NCBI GenBank assembly: GCA_009746045.1
Contig: RPFO01000017.1
Span: forward strand, 1,665,452-1,729,451
DNA from: Mesostigma viride
Taxonomy: Eukaryota; Streptophyta; Mesostigmatophyceae; Mesostigmatales; Mesostigmataceae
Direction: 5' to 3'
Length of the DNA stretch: 64,000 nt
How positions within the stretch are numbered: position 1 is the stretch's first letter; each line of letters starts with the position of its first letter. Positions 17,576 to 37,203 of the stretch are shown in pieces. Position numbers and translations under genes: made by a program. The notes under the pieces were generated by a model. It searched no databases, had not been told where the DNA came from, and worked only from the letters and a program-made list of their open reading frames with translations.

Positions 17576-20500
17576 CCGAAAAACTGATAACCTTGTCTAA
17601 ACGTGTGTGCGTGAGATGGCACATGTGCATCGTCGGGGGGAGTTTTCTCAAGAGCCACATGTGGTAGTGTAATGTGGGCATGCTTAGTGCGTACGGGTGG
17701 GAGGGACAAGAGGTGCAGAAGTTGACGGCTTTTGACCTTGGGAAATGACAAGGCACACACATAAGACAACAAATTGATAATTTTAATGTCTTCACGGGTG
17801 TACTGTCAATTTCTCCGAGCCAACGGCCGTTGGACTCTCGAAACTCTCATAACCCTGTCTACAATGTGTGTGCGTGCGATGGCACTTGTGCCATGTGCCG
17901 GGGGGGGGGTGAGAAATCTGTCGTTCATTAATTTGTGCCTCGTCGGGGTGGGCATGCATGAATTTGTGCCTCGTCGGGGTGGACATGCATGAAAGCATTT
18001 TCATTGGTACTCGGGGTTCAATATTTTTGTCTTGCTGTTGAAACGTCGACGTGCTCTTCTCCTGCTCTTTTTTTTTCCTACTCAACGGCCGTTGGTGCTT
18101 TCAAACTTGCCCAGCGTTATGACTAGGATGCCCTTCTTTACTGCTAGCCACCGCCCCTTGTGTACAATGCTAGAATTAGGCCGGGTTAATGGTACACGTC
18201 CACCGCGTCCCCAGTGCAAGGTTCGTGAATGCGCTGGTTCGTAAAAAATTCGGCACTTGGAGGGTTCGAACCACTGACCCCACTTTTGTTATTTCAACAT
18301 GCCCTGAACGAAAAAGCTGCGTAAAGGATACGTTAACCGTCCCCTGTTATTCTTGATTATATTATTTAGATATCATGGACGTACACACGCGGTTGGTGGT
18401 CCGTTTAACGGTGTGTTTCCGTACTTGCCAACTGAACTTGCAAACTGACTGACTGACTGCCTCCGTTACGACTAACAAGTGAACGACGAGTGAGCTACTA
18501 TAGTTTTGTTCAGTTCATTGTGTCTATATGTACATAGCCGTTTATTCAAAACCGTTGCGTGGATACCTTGATTCTGGGTTCGCTGATACTTGTTTCCCAT
18601 TTTAAATCTCCCGTCCATAATTGGATACATGTAATGTAGGAGGATACCCACTTGCCCGAAATCCGCGTAACGGGTGATTAATACTGCTGTAAGCGGAACC
18701 ACAGACAAATCTGCGTAACGGGCTAACATTATTGTCCTCGTTTTTCATGTACTGGTTTTTGCACGCAGGACGCCATTCGCAACACCGCCTGACGGAGTCG
18801 GATGGACCGGACGTGCGTGAGGCTGCTGTTCACAGTCGTGAAGTTGGCAGACATTAATATCAACACGGTCACGAGAATTCGTCCAGAGAATAATTGATGC
18901 TTGTGACGTGCTCGACGGCTGCGATGACCGAGATGATGCGTGTAGTGCACAGCGTCCGAGACGTCGCGACACCCGTGGCTGTCCTGTTGATGCGAACGCA
19001 CGGTGACGAGACGGAGCCCATTATATAGGTGGATTACAAGTTAGAACGGCCCGCGCGGTTGCACTGTTTAATCGCGAACGTGGATTTTGCGGAGCCGACG
19101 GCCGTTGGGGATTGGAAATCTGATGATATCGGGGCTGCGCACGACATCGAGGAACTGGGGATCGACGTAGGTCTACAGGCTCACTTGTCCGTCAACATGT
19201 ATGGCCTCGCTTGACTGTCATCATCTTGACATACATGTACATAACTAGTTCATCAGATCAAATAACTAGTTCATATACCATGCATTTGACACTGCCTGCA
19301 CGTGGATTTTCCAGACATATATTGAGGGTAATTATAACTCGAAAGCACTACGTACGATTGAGACGTCCGGTCGTAGAGCAGATGCACTGGAGCTTTCTGA
19401 TCTTCCAATTGATGGGTCTGTAATTATGTAAGATATTCAGATATCGCGATGACTCGAGCGTCGATGCATGGAATGTAATAATGTATTTCATTCAATTATA
19501 CATCCAATTTAACTCCGCAATTGAGGGGCGCACATGTCCTTCAGCCCGAGACAACATTTCCCAAGTAATTTTCGATTAGTGATTTAGTGTGGGCCTTCCC
19601 CCTTGTGTTCGAAACCAGTTTGACGCACGAACACTTCGCGAACGTCAAAATGTTGACGATTTGGCATTTTTTGGGCGTCAAAGTGTTGATGTTTTACCCT
19701 AAAATGTTGACGTCTCATGGCGAAATTTGTGTTTTGCGTCAACATTTGACAAAAACGTCACGTTACTAGAAACACTGGGTGACTACTCCGTGACTCCCCA
19801 ACAGGAGCACGTGCTTAATTGATTACTTAATTAGTTAATAGACAGCAGTAGAAAGCATTTGTTTGCATGCCACCTAGAGCGTGCACAACTGCACATGCAT
19901 GTGAATGGCCAGCATCCCTGCTGATTGCATGATGATAGAGAGGCCGCAGAGAGCATGCGATCTGATTGATTTGTTCGGACCAGGACCCGATTTGGAATCG
20001 GAGTTGCATTTCAACACGTCTCAGCTGTGCTTTAGAACTTACATGTCAAGCTGGCGTGAATGATGGGACGTCATGCATGCTAATGTTGGCATGCCAAGTC
20101 AAATGTGCGGTATAATCCAGAATTTGCAGAAGAGGAAACCATGAAAATGTGGCTGTTGGAAATTCTGCTGTGGTCATGCGGTGGTTGAAGGAACGCCGTG
20201 ATCCATTCCATCATCATGCATGGCCATGTCGCATACCTCCTCCCTTGAAATCACCGCACCTTCACATGTGCAGGATTACATGTGCGAGCCTCGAGCAGTT
20301 CCTGAAAAGCTATCACAAAAAAGTCACTGGACGCGCACAAGCATCTTCTTCTTCTTGCCTGCAGCAATGAGCAGCAACTGCCCCTCTACGAGATCCTCTT
20401 CCTTCACCACGTACAGCTCCTCCCCCTGCGCCATAATACACGGTGAGCGTGGTGAAGCTGTGAGCATATTCACAATCACCAAAACCTTCACTTCAAGTTC

Positions 20501-21383
20501 ATATTTTTCAAAAAAACACACAATCACAGAGGCAAGCAGACATTCGTGGTATTCCCTTTTGCCTCTAGCCAGCCACCGTTCATGGTCTGATGGCTCCGAC
20601 CCCAGACCTGGAAGATGCAAGGTAGCCAGCACAACACTTGGCAACCAAAGAGTGCCTGTACCCTCCTGAGCACCACACCACTATTTACACCCCCTACTAC
20701 CGTTTCCCATCCCAGATCCACTTTTCCCAGGGACATGTTACTAGGGAATAACATACCGACGGATCCGTGGGCAAGGGGTCATGGTCAGGCAGCCAGACAT
20801 CCATGCTAGTTGTCATACAGTGAAGGCAACAAGCAGGTCCTGGCTGTGCTTCTGAACCAGCTTGGGTACACACAAGGCACCGTCAACGCTGTCAATCACG
20901 CGACGACTCCCATGCCCTTCTACGGCCCCACCCAAGGCCTTGCGAGTTAAGCCAACGATGCCCCCACTGCCCTACTAAGTACTTGCCTTGAACACGTGCC
21001 CTGGCGGTATGAGTAAACTATGCTACCGTGCGGATGGGTTTCCACCCTGCTGGGATTCTGACCTGAGAGCAAGGAGCCCTCCTCCCAAGCCCAAGTGAGC
21101 AAGGTGGGTGGCCCCAGGTATGCCACCTGCCCCACGGGCCTCAAGGGTAGCATCCCGTACATGACCAAAACTGGACTGCTCCTAAACAACGATGCATCTA
21201 TTCCAAAAGGCGAAACCTCCCCCCGATCTGAGCTGCTTGCACGCGATTGCAAGGAGGGGAATGCTATGCGATGAAACGAAGCAAAGGTACGCGAGTGCTA
21301 CTGGGTTGAAACATGTATGTAGACTGGTTGTCTCATTGATAATGTCCACGATTCAAAAGTGAAACGAGGGGTTGCGATTGGTA
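17576..21383. other. Gene-poor region 3' of the TyrRS gene
   Basis: I see no supportable gene. The region holds diverged copies of the duplicated block around CCAACGGCCGTTGG near 17820, a tRNA T-arm-like GGTTCGAACC near 18262, a dispersed CTCCGTGACTCCCCAAC/GGAGCACG hairpin near 19790 that recurs near 38780, and repeated TGTTGACG/GACGTCAA motifs at 19640-19750. Short ORFs have no motifs and no splice-site support. Confidence 0.6.
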
Positions 21384-28192
<6,809 letters not shown>

Positions 28193-31100
28193 CTGAGTCA
28201 GCCCCCGCCTGGGCCGTGCCAGCGACCGGTATACCACACAGGCAACAAGTGGTAGCAACAAGGACGGAGACAGGAGGGAGAAGTAGAGAATGCGCGGTCT
28301 TGAGTGTAGATCTCTAGAGTGCGTAGTCCAGAACACACAGTCAAGGTTCCGTGACACAACAGTGTAGACGGTACATGGCTGTCGCGACCAGGTATTTATC
28401 ATGGACAGCATGCGTGGAAAACCTAAACTTCACAAACAGCCGTGTTGTGCTGAAGTCATGTGGAACAATAACCATATTTGCACAAGCCCGCTGGGGAAGA
28501 AAGTTGTGGAAGGATCCATGACAGACATGGTCCCTGACAGGCAAGAGCCATGGGCCTTGGGGGGCAGTGTGTGTGTGGGGGGGGCAAGGATGGCGGGCAA
28601 CCAGAGTGGCAGGTGGCAGTGCAACCTGCGCATGGGAGCACTAATCGCCCACTGCCACGTGGGCACCAACTCCTACTGCCAAGGCAAAAGGGCTCACGAC
28701 ACGAGCCGCGCAGCACTCGAGCATACGCGCGCACCGTCCTTCGACAGTTCCACCAACTTGAACACGCGCAGACGTTGCCGCCGCAGGTTGGTCTCCGAGG
28801 GGGGTGCATGCTGCCACTAGGAGCATCCGACGCTCCACTGGGGTCGCCCCCCTAGTAGTAGTAGAGGAGAACCCCCCCTAGCTGTGTACTCACCGACGTA
28901 CACGGCATGGCTAGCCATTGGCCCATAACATGATGTGAAGGGTCGATGGTGACGACGACACGTGCCATGCAGCTGGGCGTGATACTCACACCCATGCACG
29001 TCAGAGCTGTACCATATGGGTGCCATGGCTCCTCCTGACTGGACGTTAACTACACCCTTCCCACTCATGTGAGCATTCCGTCGCACGCATGCACCCATAG
29101 CCGCATGCCCACCCCCACTCACACTCACAACAACACTCATACTCACAACCCTACTCACATGCTCACCCCCACTCACACGCACGTGCCCACCACACGCACC
29201 TGTGCCCCCGCGTCCACGCTGCTAGTCGGTGCCAGTGAGGAGGCGCATTGACCAGCGAGCGTGAAGGGGCGGAGCGAGTCCCGCACAGCATGGAACATGT
29301 CAGAATGCTGACGGCCGTACGGCGCCGCTAACGCTCCATGGCCGACTCGGTGCTTCAATATACCTGGTGACATGAGCCACGTCGTCGGGGGGCCGAATCC
29401 CCAATGGCAGTGCAACTTATTGTTATCAGAGACAGTCATATAAACTTGTTCACATCAAGTAAGGCTTCACCACGTTCATCCAGCCATTAATTCAACAGAT
29501 GAAACGGCCAAGTCATTACGCACAAAGGCCATGCAAATTATTGTCGCATCACCTTTCTGCAAAGACGCTGCAATCCTCTTGTGAAAATGGTGCCTTACTA
29601 CTGGCAATAACCCCCCCGCGCCGATTCACGAGGCGTTAAGCGTGCCCGTACCTGTACCAGAGGCTTCAATTGTCCGAATGCCACGGCCACAAATTCGACG
29701 CACATGCCGGACTTGCCCATCAGGCCGTTGGGACACCTTCAAGAGTCCGCTAGACGCTCTTCCGCTTGTGACGAATTCCGCACAACATGTAAGCATGCGT
29801 GCGGCCATCTAATAAGCAGTAAGCAAGCAACGCAGTTCCTACAACCGATAGGATAACGCACTCGCTAGACAGCTGATAGCACCGTCAACCAGGGGGTAGG
29901 CAATGTGCGGAATACAACGCTGCAGTATTTACTTTTCCCTGTGTATTGCATGCGGGACGGCAGCTTCCCGGAAGGTTTGATCGGCAACGCAGAAATTGAA
30001 CTCGTGCGGGGAAAGAAAGACTCGTTCAAGGATCAAAAGCCCCAACACTTTGCCTTATTACCATAAGTGAAACATGTTAAGGTAAATCTTAACGTGGTCA
30101 GGATAACTTCTCGCACTGCCGTCTGCCCAAATGCCAAGTCTGCTGCTGTATTCTAATGGCTAATACCAACTTATGCATTCCATACGGACGCTGTCTACAG
30201 GCAAGGGGTCGACAGGACACGTAGCGGAGCTTGCAGGAGGAGGGGTGGCATGCCCGGGCAAAATTTCCTGGAACCGCGGTACCAGAGAGGGTTGTCCCAG
30301 GGGCTGACGGTGGTGGATTTTCGCGGGGCCCATGGTTAACCGCGGGGTTTGAGGGTCAAAAACTTGCCGGTGGCGGTTCGTGGGCCCTGGGTGATCAGAA
30401 CCGTCTTTTACTACATGCCAGTAGAAATCTGCCACGTGTAATATGTTAGACTAGGGCTGTACGTGTGGGCGGTTCCGCTTACGGCACTGTAGATAGCAGC
30501 TGATGGGAACATGCAGAAAACTTAGGACCGCTAGCCCTACTAGGGCTGTACGTCACGCCGGGTTGGCTCAGGACCGTGGTAGCCTATGGACCAGTAGAAG
30601 TATGCCACGTGGATAATGTTGTAGGTACTGTACCTGTGCCTGCCACGTGGCTTTTCCTGGCCGCCACGTGCGAAGTCACTTGAACCATCAGGCGCATGCC
30701 ACGTCATCATGTGCATCATGTGTGCGTCAGGTGTGTGCATCATGTGGGTTTGTTTTGAGGGCTGTTGCCACGTGGCAGAATAATGGAGTACGGAGAGAGA
30801 AGAATAGTAGTAGAATGTTCAGTTTAGTGGGTAGTGGGGATAGTTACCGCAAATAGGAGTCCGAGGGGGTAACCATGGTACCGGCTCTCGGGCTTGCCGG
30901 CGGCGGCCGGCGGGTACCATGGTCCTGGACGCTACCGTGGTACCAGTAGCGTTGAGTGCCGGTTGCGGTCCACGCGTCATGGTTGGACCGCGGGCCCGGC
31001 CTTTTTTGTCCGGCGGTGGTGGTTTTTGTGACCGCGGACCCTTGGCTGGATGCCACCCCTCCTCTTGCAGGACCTTGCCGAGTTGCCGGCTGCCGACTGC

Positions 31101-31901
31101 CCGAGAGAACTGGAGACTGATGACAGAATATTGCCCGAGTTGCACTGGCAACTGGCAAGCTCAGGTACTGTACATTGTACATACATACATGGCATGGCGC
31201 TGCCGCCTGGCACGGCCCCGGCTTTCCGGCGTGAAGTCTACGGCACCGTCGGCACGGCGGTCTCCTGCCTAATGCGGCAGAGTTGACTGCGCGTGGACCC
31301 CAGATCTTGCCGCGGTGCGAACGCGTGCGAATGTTCTACTGTACACCCCTACTGTAGCTCCACGTTTAAGATTGGGGTCCGGCCGACCCAGGGCTGCGAT
31401 TTTAAACCTAAAATCAAATCCAGGGCTGACGATCTTAAAGTTGAGAGGGGTAGGATCTTAAACCTGATGCGGTATACATGACTACATGAGTATATTTATC
31501 GCACGTGGTATCGCATACACTGTCCGCATTGGAAGTTTTAAATAAATAATTAGCTTCTGGAAAATGTTCTGGCCGGAAAACCATAAAAAAAACAAAAGAA
31601 AATTAATTAATTAACTCCGGGGGCTGAGGACTGGACTCAACAAACAAACAAACAAAATTAATTAATTAACTCATGTGGGCACGGGGTCGTCGCCCTGTGA
31701 GAAAACAAACAAACACTTTATATTATATAATATAAAGTACATAATACGAGCCACGAGCCACGAGCCACGAGGTAGCCATGGCTGTCGGAGCTCATAACTT
31801 TCACGTTTGAGCGCCGAATTCAGCTGTGAATATCACAATCGCTTCGTCTTTCTAAGACGCACATGCTGATATAATTTTCCGACGCTATTACGCAATATAC
31901 G
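28193..31901. other. Noncoding region 5' of TyrRS, with diverged repeats
   Basis: No gene is supportable, though a first TyrRS exon may hide in 28200-29000. At 29095-29195 there are CTCACAC/CTCATAC tandem motifs. At 30160-30800 GCCACGTGG-type (G-box-like) palindromes occur at least five times within partly duplicated blocks, each with CTAGGGCTGTACGT. GGAGGAGGGGTGGCAT near 30237 is inverted near 31048 within loosely similar flanks, suggesting a degraded inverted-repeat element at about 30180-31140. Near 31620-31780 there are AACA/AATT microsatellites and three GAGCCAC units just upstream of the LINE. Confidence 0.5.
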
Positions 31902-33133
31902 ATGAGCAAACGCCTCTCGACGCAACGCAGCCTGGCGGCTGCGCTTAGCAATGAAAATACGTCTGCAGCCCCGGCTGCAGCTTCGCCAACCGGCCCAGAA
32001 GGCAGCGGCGCCACTAGCCAAGCTCTAGTGCTCGCCCAGCCTCCCGGGCTTGCCTCGCCACCTGCCTCGCCTGAACCCAAGCGCAGTCGCTCTTCTGAGC
32101 CGCCCTGGGAAGAGACCTCCTTTGACGTCAACAGCTCCGGCTTCTGGCAACGCCGCCCCACTTGGTTCATGGAAGACGTGTTTTACGGCAATCACGCCTC
32201 GCTTCTAGCCCTGTGCGTGTACCTCACGTCCCACAACCGTGGCCGCTGGCCTGGTGACGGCAAGCTTGTCGACCCCGCCGAGGCTCTCCCCATCATTCAC
32301 CGCATGCCTCGCCCCAAGCTTCAACGCTTCGCCCTCTGCTCCCTTGTTGGACGCTCCGAATCCGAGATCTGGGCTCCCAAACCGCCCCCCTTCCCCTCCG
32401 AAGCCTCCATCCGCACCCTCCTCAAGGAAGCTTTCGAGCAGCACGTGACCCCTCTTGCCGCAGATGTGGCGGCACTTGGCGGCACGCTGGCTGCTGAGCT
32501 CCCCACCATCCCCACCGCCACCGCCACCCTCCTCGCCTCCACCCCCCCCCCCCTCCGCCTCCACCGACTCCATCACCGCCCAGCTCCGCGACATCGACCA
32601 GCGCCTCAAGGATAATGCAATCGCTATCGAGGTCTTGCAGAACACCGCAGGCCTCACCGCCCAGGCAGTGAAGGACATTGCCGCCAAGCCAGCCCCGGCT
32701 GGCCTGGCCGGCGATGCTCCTCCCATCACGACCTGGGCGGACATGCTTAAGCAACATACCACCTCCACCACCTCCGCCGTCGCCGCCCAGCTCCAGCGGC
32801 AGACGCTTGACCTCCGCGAGGAGGCCGAGCTCGCCAAGCGCAGCCTCAACGTCATTGTCAAGAATCTCAAGATGGAGGAAGGTGAGAATTCCGAGAAGCT
32901 TGCGCGTGCTTTTGAGAGAGAAATCCTTGATCGCATGGGCCTTACTGGTGAGATCGAGCTGGCCGCCCACCGCCTTCCCCGCGCGCGGGATAAGGCAGGG
33001 GCGCCCCCGCTCCTTCTCACCTTTAAGACCCCGGCGGACAAGATTTCTTTTCTCAGACGCCGCAAACGGCTCGAGAAGACTCTCTTCACCCTTGACGACG
33101 ACTTGACCCTGGCACAGCAACAACGGCGACGGG
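31902..33133 (+). CDS. LINE (non-LTR retrotransposon) ORF1 protein, truncated
   Basis: ATG at 31902 opens a protein with a Pro/Ser-rich N-terminus and then FWQRRPTWFMEDVFYG. After a 12-C run (32542-32553) the frame changes by one. The new frame continues with a helical, probably coiled-coil stretch (about 32570-32830) and an L1-ORF1-like C-terminus: RSLNVIVKNLKMEEGEN, ELAAHRLPRARDKAG, LLLTFKTPADKISFLRRRKR and LFTLDDDLTLAQQQRRRE. These match the RRM-like and C-terminal RNA-binding domains of L1-type ORF1p. The C-run shift may be a sequencing or slippage error. The frame is cut at 33134 by the copia-2 LTR; ORF2 (RT) is not in the window. Confidence 0.75.
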
Positions 33134-33779
33134 AGTTAACGCCAAGCGCATTGGCGTGATCCTGATTCGGCATATCTCTGCGATTCCAGCGGCACCGGAA
33201 CGAGTTCATTCCGACAAGTATCAAGAAAGTTATGGCGTTCCGACTTCCCGGTCGCGCGCGAGCGCGAGCCGGCTGTTCTTCTAAGTCGGACGTGAATATT
33301 TGCCGACGACATATGGGGTCGACAGTAATTCCTGGGCTGACAGGAATTAGGTGCTGTACCTACGACGGTATTGGATTAATACGTCGTACGCAGGAAATAG
33401 GAACCTTAACCTATGGTCTGTTGGTACCGCAGTTTAGTCCTGGACTTCTAGGTGCAGATGCAATAATCACTGTGGTGACTGTACTCTGTGGTCACTGTGC
33501 CTGTATGGCAGACCTACTGTATAGGAACTGGGCGCTGTACAGGTAGTGAATACTGTACCGGGGGTGTTATTACTGAGCAGGCCTCCTAGGCTGCTCAGGA
33601 CTAGCAAGCACAGTGCACAAGTATATAAACAATAGGCCAGTGCCATTTGGGAAGATCTCTTGCGAGCCCGCCTCACGTGTTGTGCCTTGACTTGGCAAGC
33701 GCGTGTACAAGCCTCAAATGTGTGAGCGCTGTAACATTATCCAATTTTAACAAAGCTCCGTTTCCAACCATATTCACAC
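33134..33779 (+). repeat. 5' LTR of copia-2, left part
   Basis: It begins AGTTAACG inside the LINE ORF1. Its right end, CGTTAACT, lies at 51955-51962, displaced by the gypsy insertion. Joining the two parts gives a roughly 700-bp LTR with an 8-bp terminal inverted repeat, the same plan as copia-1 (AGTTAGC...GCTAACT, 647 bp). The 3' LTR is not in the window, so the assignment rests on the inverted ends, the placement of ORF-A and gag after it, and the clean break of the LINE frame. Confidence 0.65.
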
Positions 33780-34362
33780 GGTTACGCCCTGGCTCCTCTC
33801 TATTCCCAAACGCCTAGCCTGACTTCACCTAAACTAGTGAGGGTACCTAGTGATGAGGAGCTATGTTGTGGAAAGACCTGGGACGTCGACTCTGTTCTCA
33901 ATGCATTCTATTATAATACGCCATACACCGAATAAAACCAGGGTACTACGAAGGAAACAATACTACACTGCCATGACCCTAGCTAATATGTGTTAATTCA
34001 TAACACACGCCGGGTGCCATTCACGAAGGACAACTGCTGCATAAATGATCGCCGACAGGCGTGTATGCTCGGGCCGACATCGACCCTCGCCTACAGGACC
34101 AACGCACGTCCACAAGGTTCACACGCACGATAAAAGGACCACTACTAAAGTACGCAGCGCGGCGCGCCTGCACCGAACCACCATACTCTGATTCGAACCA
34201 CCATACTGTACAATTGCCACGTCACAAGGCCCGGTACCGACCGGCCAAAAGGTCCTAACTACACGTAAGCCTAGGAAAGTCAGCGAACTGTTCCGGAATG
34301 GCTGAGGCAACAAAGGACCTAATTTACGTCCGTAACAACAACAAAAGTTACGCGACGTAACA
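33780..34362 (-). repeat. 3' LTR of the gypsy element (left copy)
   Basis: The sequence is identical by eye to 51322-51904 apart from its first base. It contains AATAAAACC near 33930 and a T-arm-like GATTCGAACC near 34190. The 65-codon ORF present in both copies is not a gene. Confidence 0.95.
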
Positions 34363-34380
34363 CCTCCCCCCCCACAAAGG
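34363..34380 (-). promoter_or_regulatory. Polypurine tract of the gypsy element
   Basis: The complement of CCTCCCCCCCCCACAAAG gives CTTTGTGGGGGGGGGAGG directly before the 3' LTR, the expected plus-strand primer. Confidence 0.8.
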
Positions 34381-34802
34381 TAGGGAGCCCTCTCCCTACG
34401 TACAGGGAGGAAACCAAAGGGGTAGGAATTTAACCTAACGCACCCAACAAAAGCCTAACACAATCGACTAACCATCCAAGGCCCAAAGCAAAAACATGTT
34501 AACCTCGGGTCCACCCCAAACGGTGTAGGGATCACCAGCACCACGCCGGGTGTGAGGCTCCCCTAACTGCCTTGCACGGAGGCTTGCCGGGAGGGACGGC
34601 ACTAGGCAGGACACGCGTAGGAAACAATGTTCACACCGAGGACAGAGAACGGCCAACCAACTGGCCAAGCCCAGAGGGCGACTCTATATATCGGAGGGAC
34701 AACACCCTCAGGTCGGGCCTAGAGCCCTCTGTCTACACACCAGTAGCCTGACAAGTACCACGGGTGGTCAAAAGCACCGCCATGTACGCCCGGTGATGAG
34801 CA
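34381..34802 (-). other. Gypsy internal region between the nested TIR element and the 3' LTR
   Basis: About 420 bp show no ORF with motifs. This is noncoding 3' sequence of the gypsy element, contiguous with 44802 before the nested insertion. Confidence 0.6.
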
Positions 34803-35309
34803 CACTATACTTTTCGTCCGAGGGTAGTAAAAATGATCCGAGGCGTAAATTACGAGGTCTTATCTTACTACCTAGATACGAGGCGTGAGATCCAACGCCG
34901 TAATCATTACTACCTATCATCCTACGTAGTAATTTTACTAGCCGTAAGTAAGAGTAACGTTACGACTGCACATCTTTGGTAGTACATTACCGACAGAGTA
35001 AATTACCGCGACGGGTCTTGGTTGGTAATCTACCACCTGTAGATTAGGTGCCAGTGATCCGATGCTGTAAGATACGTTTCAGTAAGTTACTTCGGGGATC
35101 TTTGCCTGTACACGGCCAGATGGATAATTATATTGTAATGGAGAAGTGGGAGAACGTGCGTGTCTATTAGCAAATGCAGCGAAATATAAAAATGTAGTTA
35201 TCAGCCTTTTTCGCCTATTCAGCAGTTGTCGTTGTCGGCCGTTGTCAGTAAGCGGCTATAGATTATGTGTGCTGGGGCCGGTGAAAAGACGCTAGCAAAG
35301 TTCGTCTGA

Positions 35310-36420
35310 ATGGCGTCCAATAGAGGGGATTTTATTGTTAGTGGATTGTTGGACGAGGAGAAGGCGAGGTTGCTGGCGGAGAATGCGAAAGAGCAGAGGG
35401 AAGCAGCGGAAGCCGTGCGTGGAAGATGAGGTAACGGGATGGAGTGTGGGCCCTGGCTTCTGGTTATGAAATGATGGCGGTTGCAGGCCAGCCGTGCTCG
35501 CTGGTAATGGGTGCGTGGTGTTGAAATCCAAGTTCTGCGCGTATTCTGTTTTTTGGTCAATGATTGAAGGGATGTCGCCTTGTTTTATTTTTGTGCATCT
35601 GCGTCCCGTCGTGACTGCCTCGTCATGGACGCCCAGGGGTAGAAGTTCGAACGAGGGAATGATTTTTCAAACGCCTGGATATGTTATGATAGTACGAATA
35701 AATGGTAATGGGTAGAGGCGGCCAAAATTTTGTTGGAAGTGTGCCAACGCCGCACATACGACTTGAACAACCCTAGGTATCTTAGGAAAAGGAAACACGG
35801 ATACGTCGGAGTGGAGGAAGAGGAAGACGATGACGATGGTGAAGACGGAGAGGTTTACAATGGAGGCCTTGAGAATGGGGAGACATTGAAGCAGGAGAGC
35901 AGGGTAGCGGTGAGTGGCCCGTCATGAATTACATTGTGGTTGCAGTTGTTAGCGAGGCGTGTTGATTGCTTCTTGCCGCGGGTAATCGCTAGCGTGCATA
36001 ACCTTCTTTTTTCAACAGGTGTTCTGGTGCATTGACTGCCGCAAAGCAATTCATGGGACTGATTATGTGCCTATCATGCCGTTTGGGAATCATACATTGC
36101 CAACATTTCGTGTTTAGAAGGCGCGCCTTCAGAAGCATATTCAGCACCGCACGAGCCAGGTGCTGAAGGCGTGCTTGGAGAGGAAGGGGTATAAAGTGCG
36201 CATGACCGCATCGAAGAAGAAGAAGCAGCAGGAATCGGGCAAGACCATGATAACCGAGCCAGGATTGGCTTTCGTGCATGCAGTACATGGTGCGGCGCAG
36301 GCAGTGAATGCTGCATCGATTGCAGCGGTGCAGCCTGTGGCCATGGCGGTGCAGGGCGCGGGTCCTGAAGTGTGGGCGTTGGCGAAGCAGATTCACGATG
36401 CTGTCATGGCCACGTTGTGA
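35310..36420 (+). CDS. Exon-like segments of an unrecognised plus-strand gene in the 10-kb element
   Basis: The segments are MASNRGDFIVSGLLDEEK... (35310-35414, donor GTGCGT), an acidic segment with EEEEDDDDGEDGEVYNGG (about 35730-35911, donor GTGAGT), and after acceptor TTTTTCAACAG a segment with FWCIDCRKAIHGTDYVPIMP (36020-36115, ending in TAG) followed in frame by LQKHIQHRTSQVLKACLERK to a TGA at 36418-36420. CXXC followed by HXXXH spacing could be a diverged zinc finger. One stop interrupts the last segment, so the gene may be dead or spliced differently. Exon joins are inferred. Confidence 0.35.
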
Positions 36421-37203
36421 AGCCAAGGAATGGGTGTTGGTTCCAGTCAGGTGCCTCGCCCGGAGGAAGCTTTTCTGCTGTAAGCAGAGGTGCGGCATCA
36501 AGCATTTGCAATCGCCATGAGAGCAGTGGAGATGTCAGCGGCATGAAGCATTTGCAATCGCCATGAGAGCAGTGGAGATGTCTGCGGCATTGGGAGATCT
36601 GCAGACAATTGCAGGAGGACATTGTGCGGTACGCTTGTAGGGTGTAAGCTGTGTTGTTCCGCTCGCTAATGGACATGTGCCCCTGTAACCTCTTCCAGGC
36701 TAGTATCTGCTATCCACCTCTTCAGGCTTGAAAAGTAAATTGCTGTACGGTTCACAATTGGCATGGCTTGACATGCACGCGTCCTTGACTGTGGTCTGCA
36801 TGGGTTTGGGGTTTAGCGGTTTACATCAGACTCTGCTGTGTATCTGCTTAATCAGCCGACGTGTCACATGGGGACAGCAACGGCGCTGGGATGCAGCCCG
36901 GTGTGAATGCGAGTAAGGTACGCGCTGGCATGCATGGCGGATGGGGCGTGGAAGCCACGACCCACGTTTTTGTGTGTGCACGGGGGGCTAGGGGGCAAGT
37001 CGTTGTGTTGCTGCCATCCATATGGCCATGGATATGCGGGAAGCTTTCCCTGTACCCATACTTAATGATGCATGGACTGGTTGTGACAGCCAAGGGTTTA
37101 GCTGTCGTGGGTTTGCTGAGTGATCATGGCAGTCTGCTAGGCTGGTGCTAGAACAGCCATAGCGCGGTTACTGCTATGTCTTGCCCGTGCTAACTGATGC
37201 TGC

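Noticed and set aside
20149-20754. Overlapping ORFs on both strands including a 149-codon plus-strand ORF
   Set aside because: No motif, no splice-site agreement, and opposite-strand frames equally open.
34061-34258. Identical 65-codon ORF in two places (also 51603-51800)
   Set aside because: Lies in the gypsy LTRs; identity reflects LTR duplication, not conserved protein.
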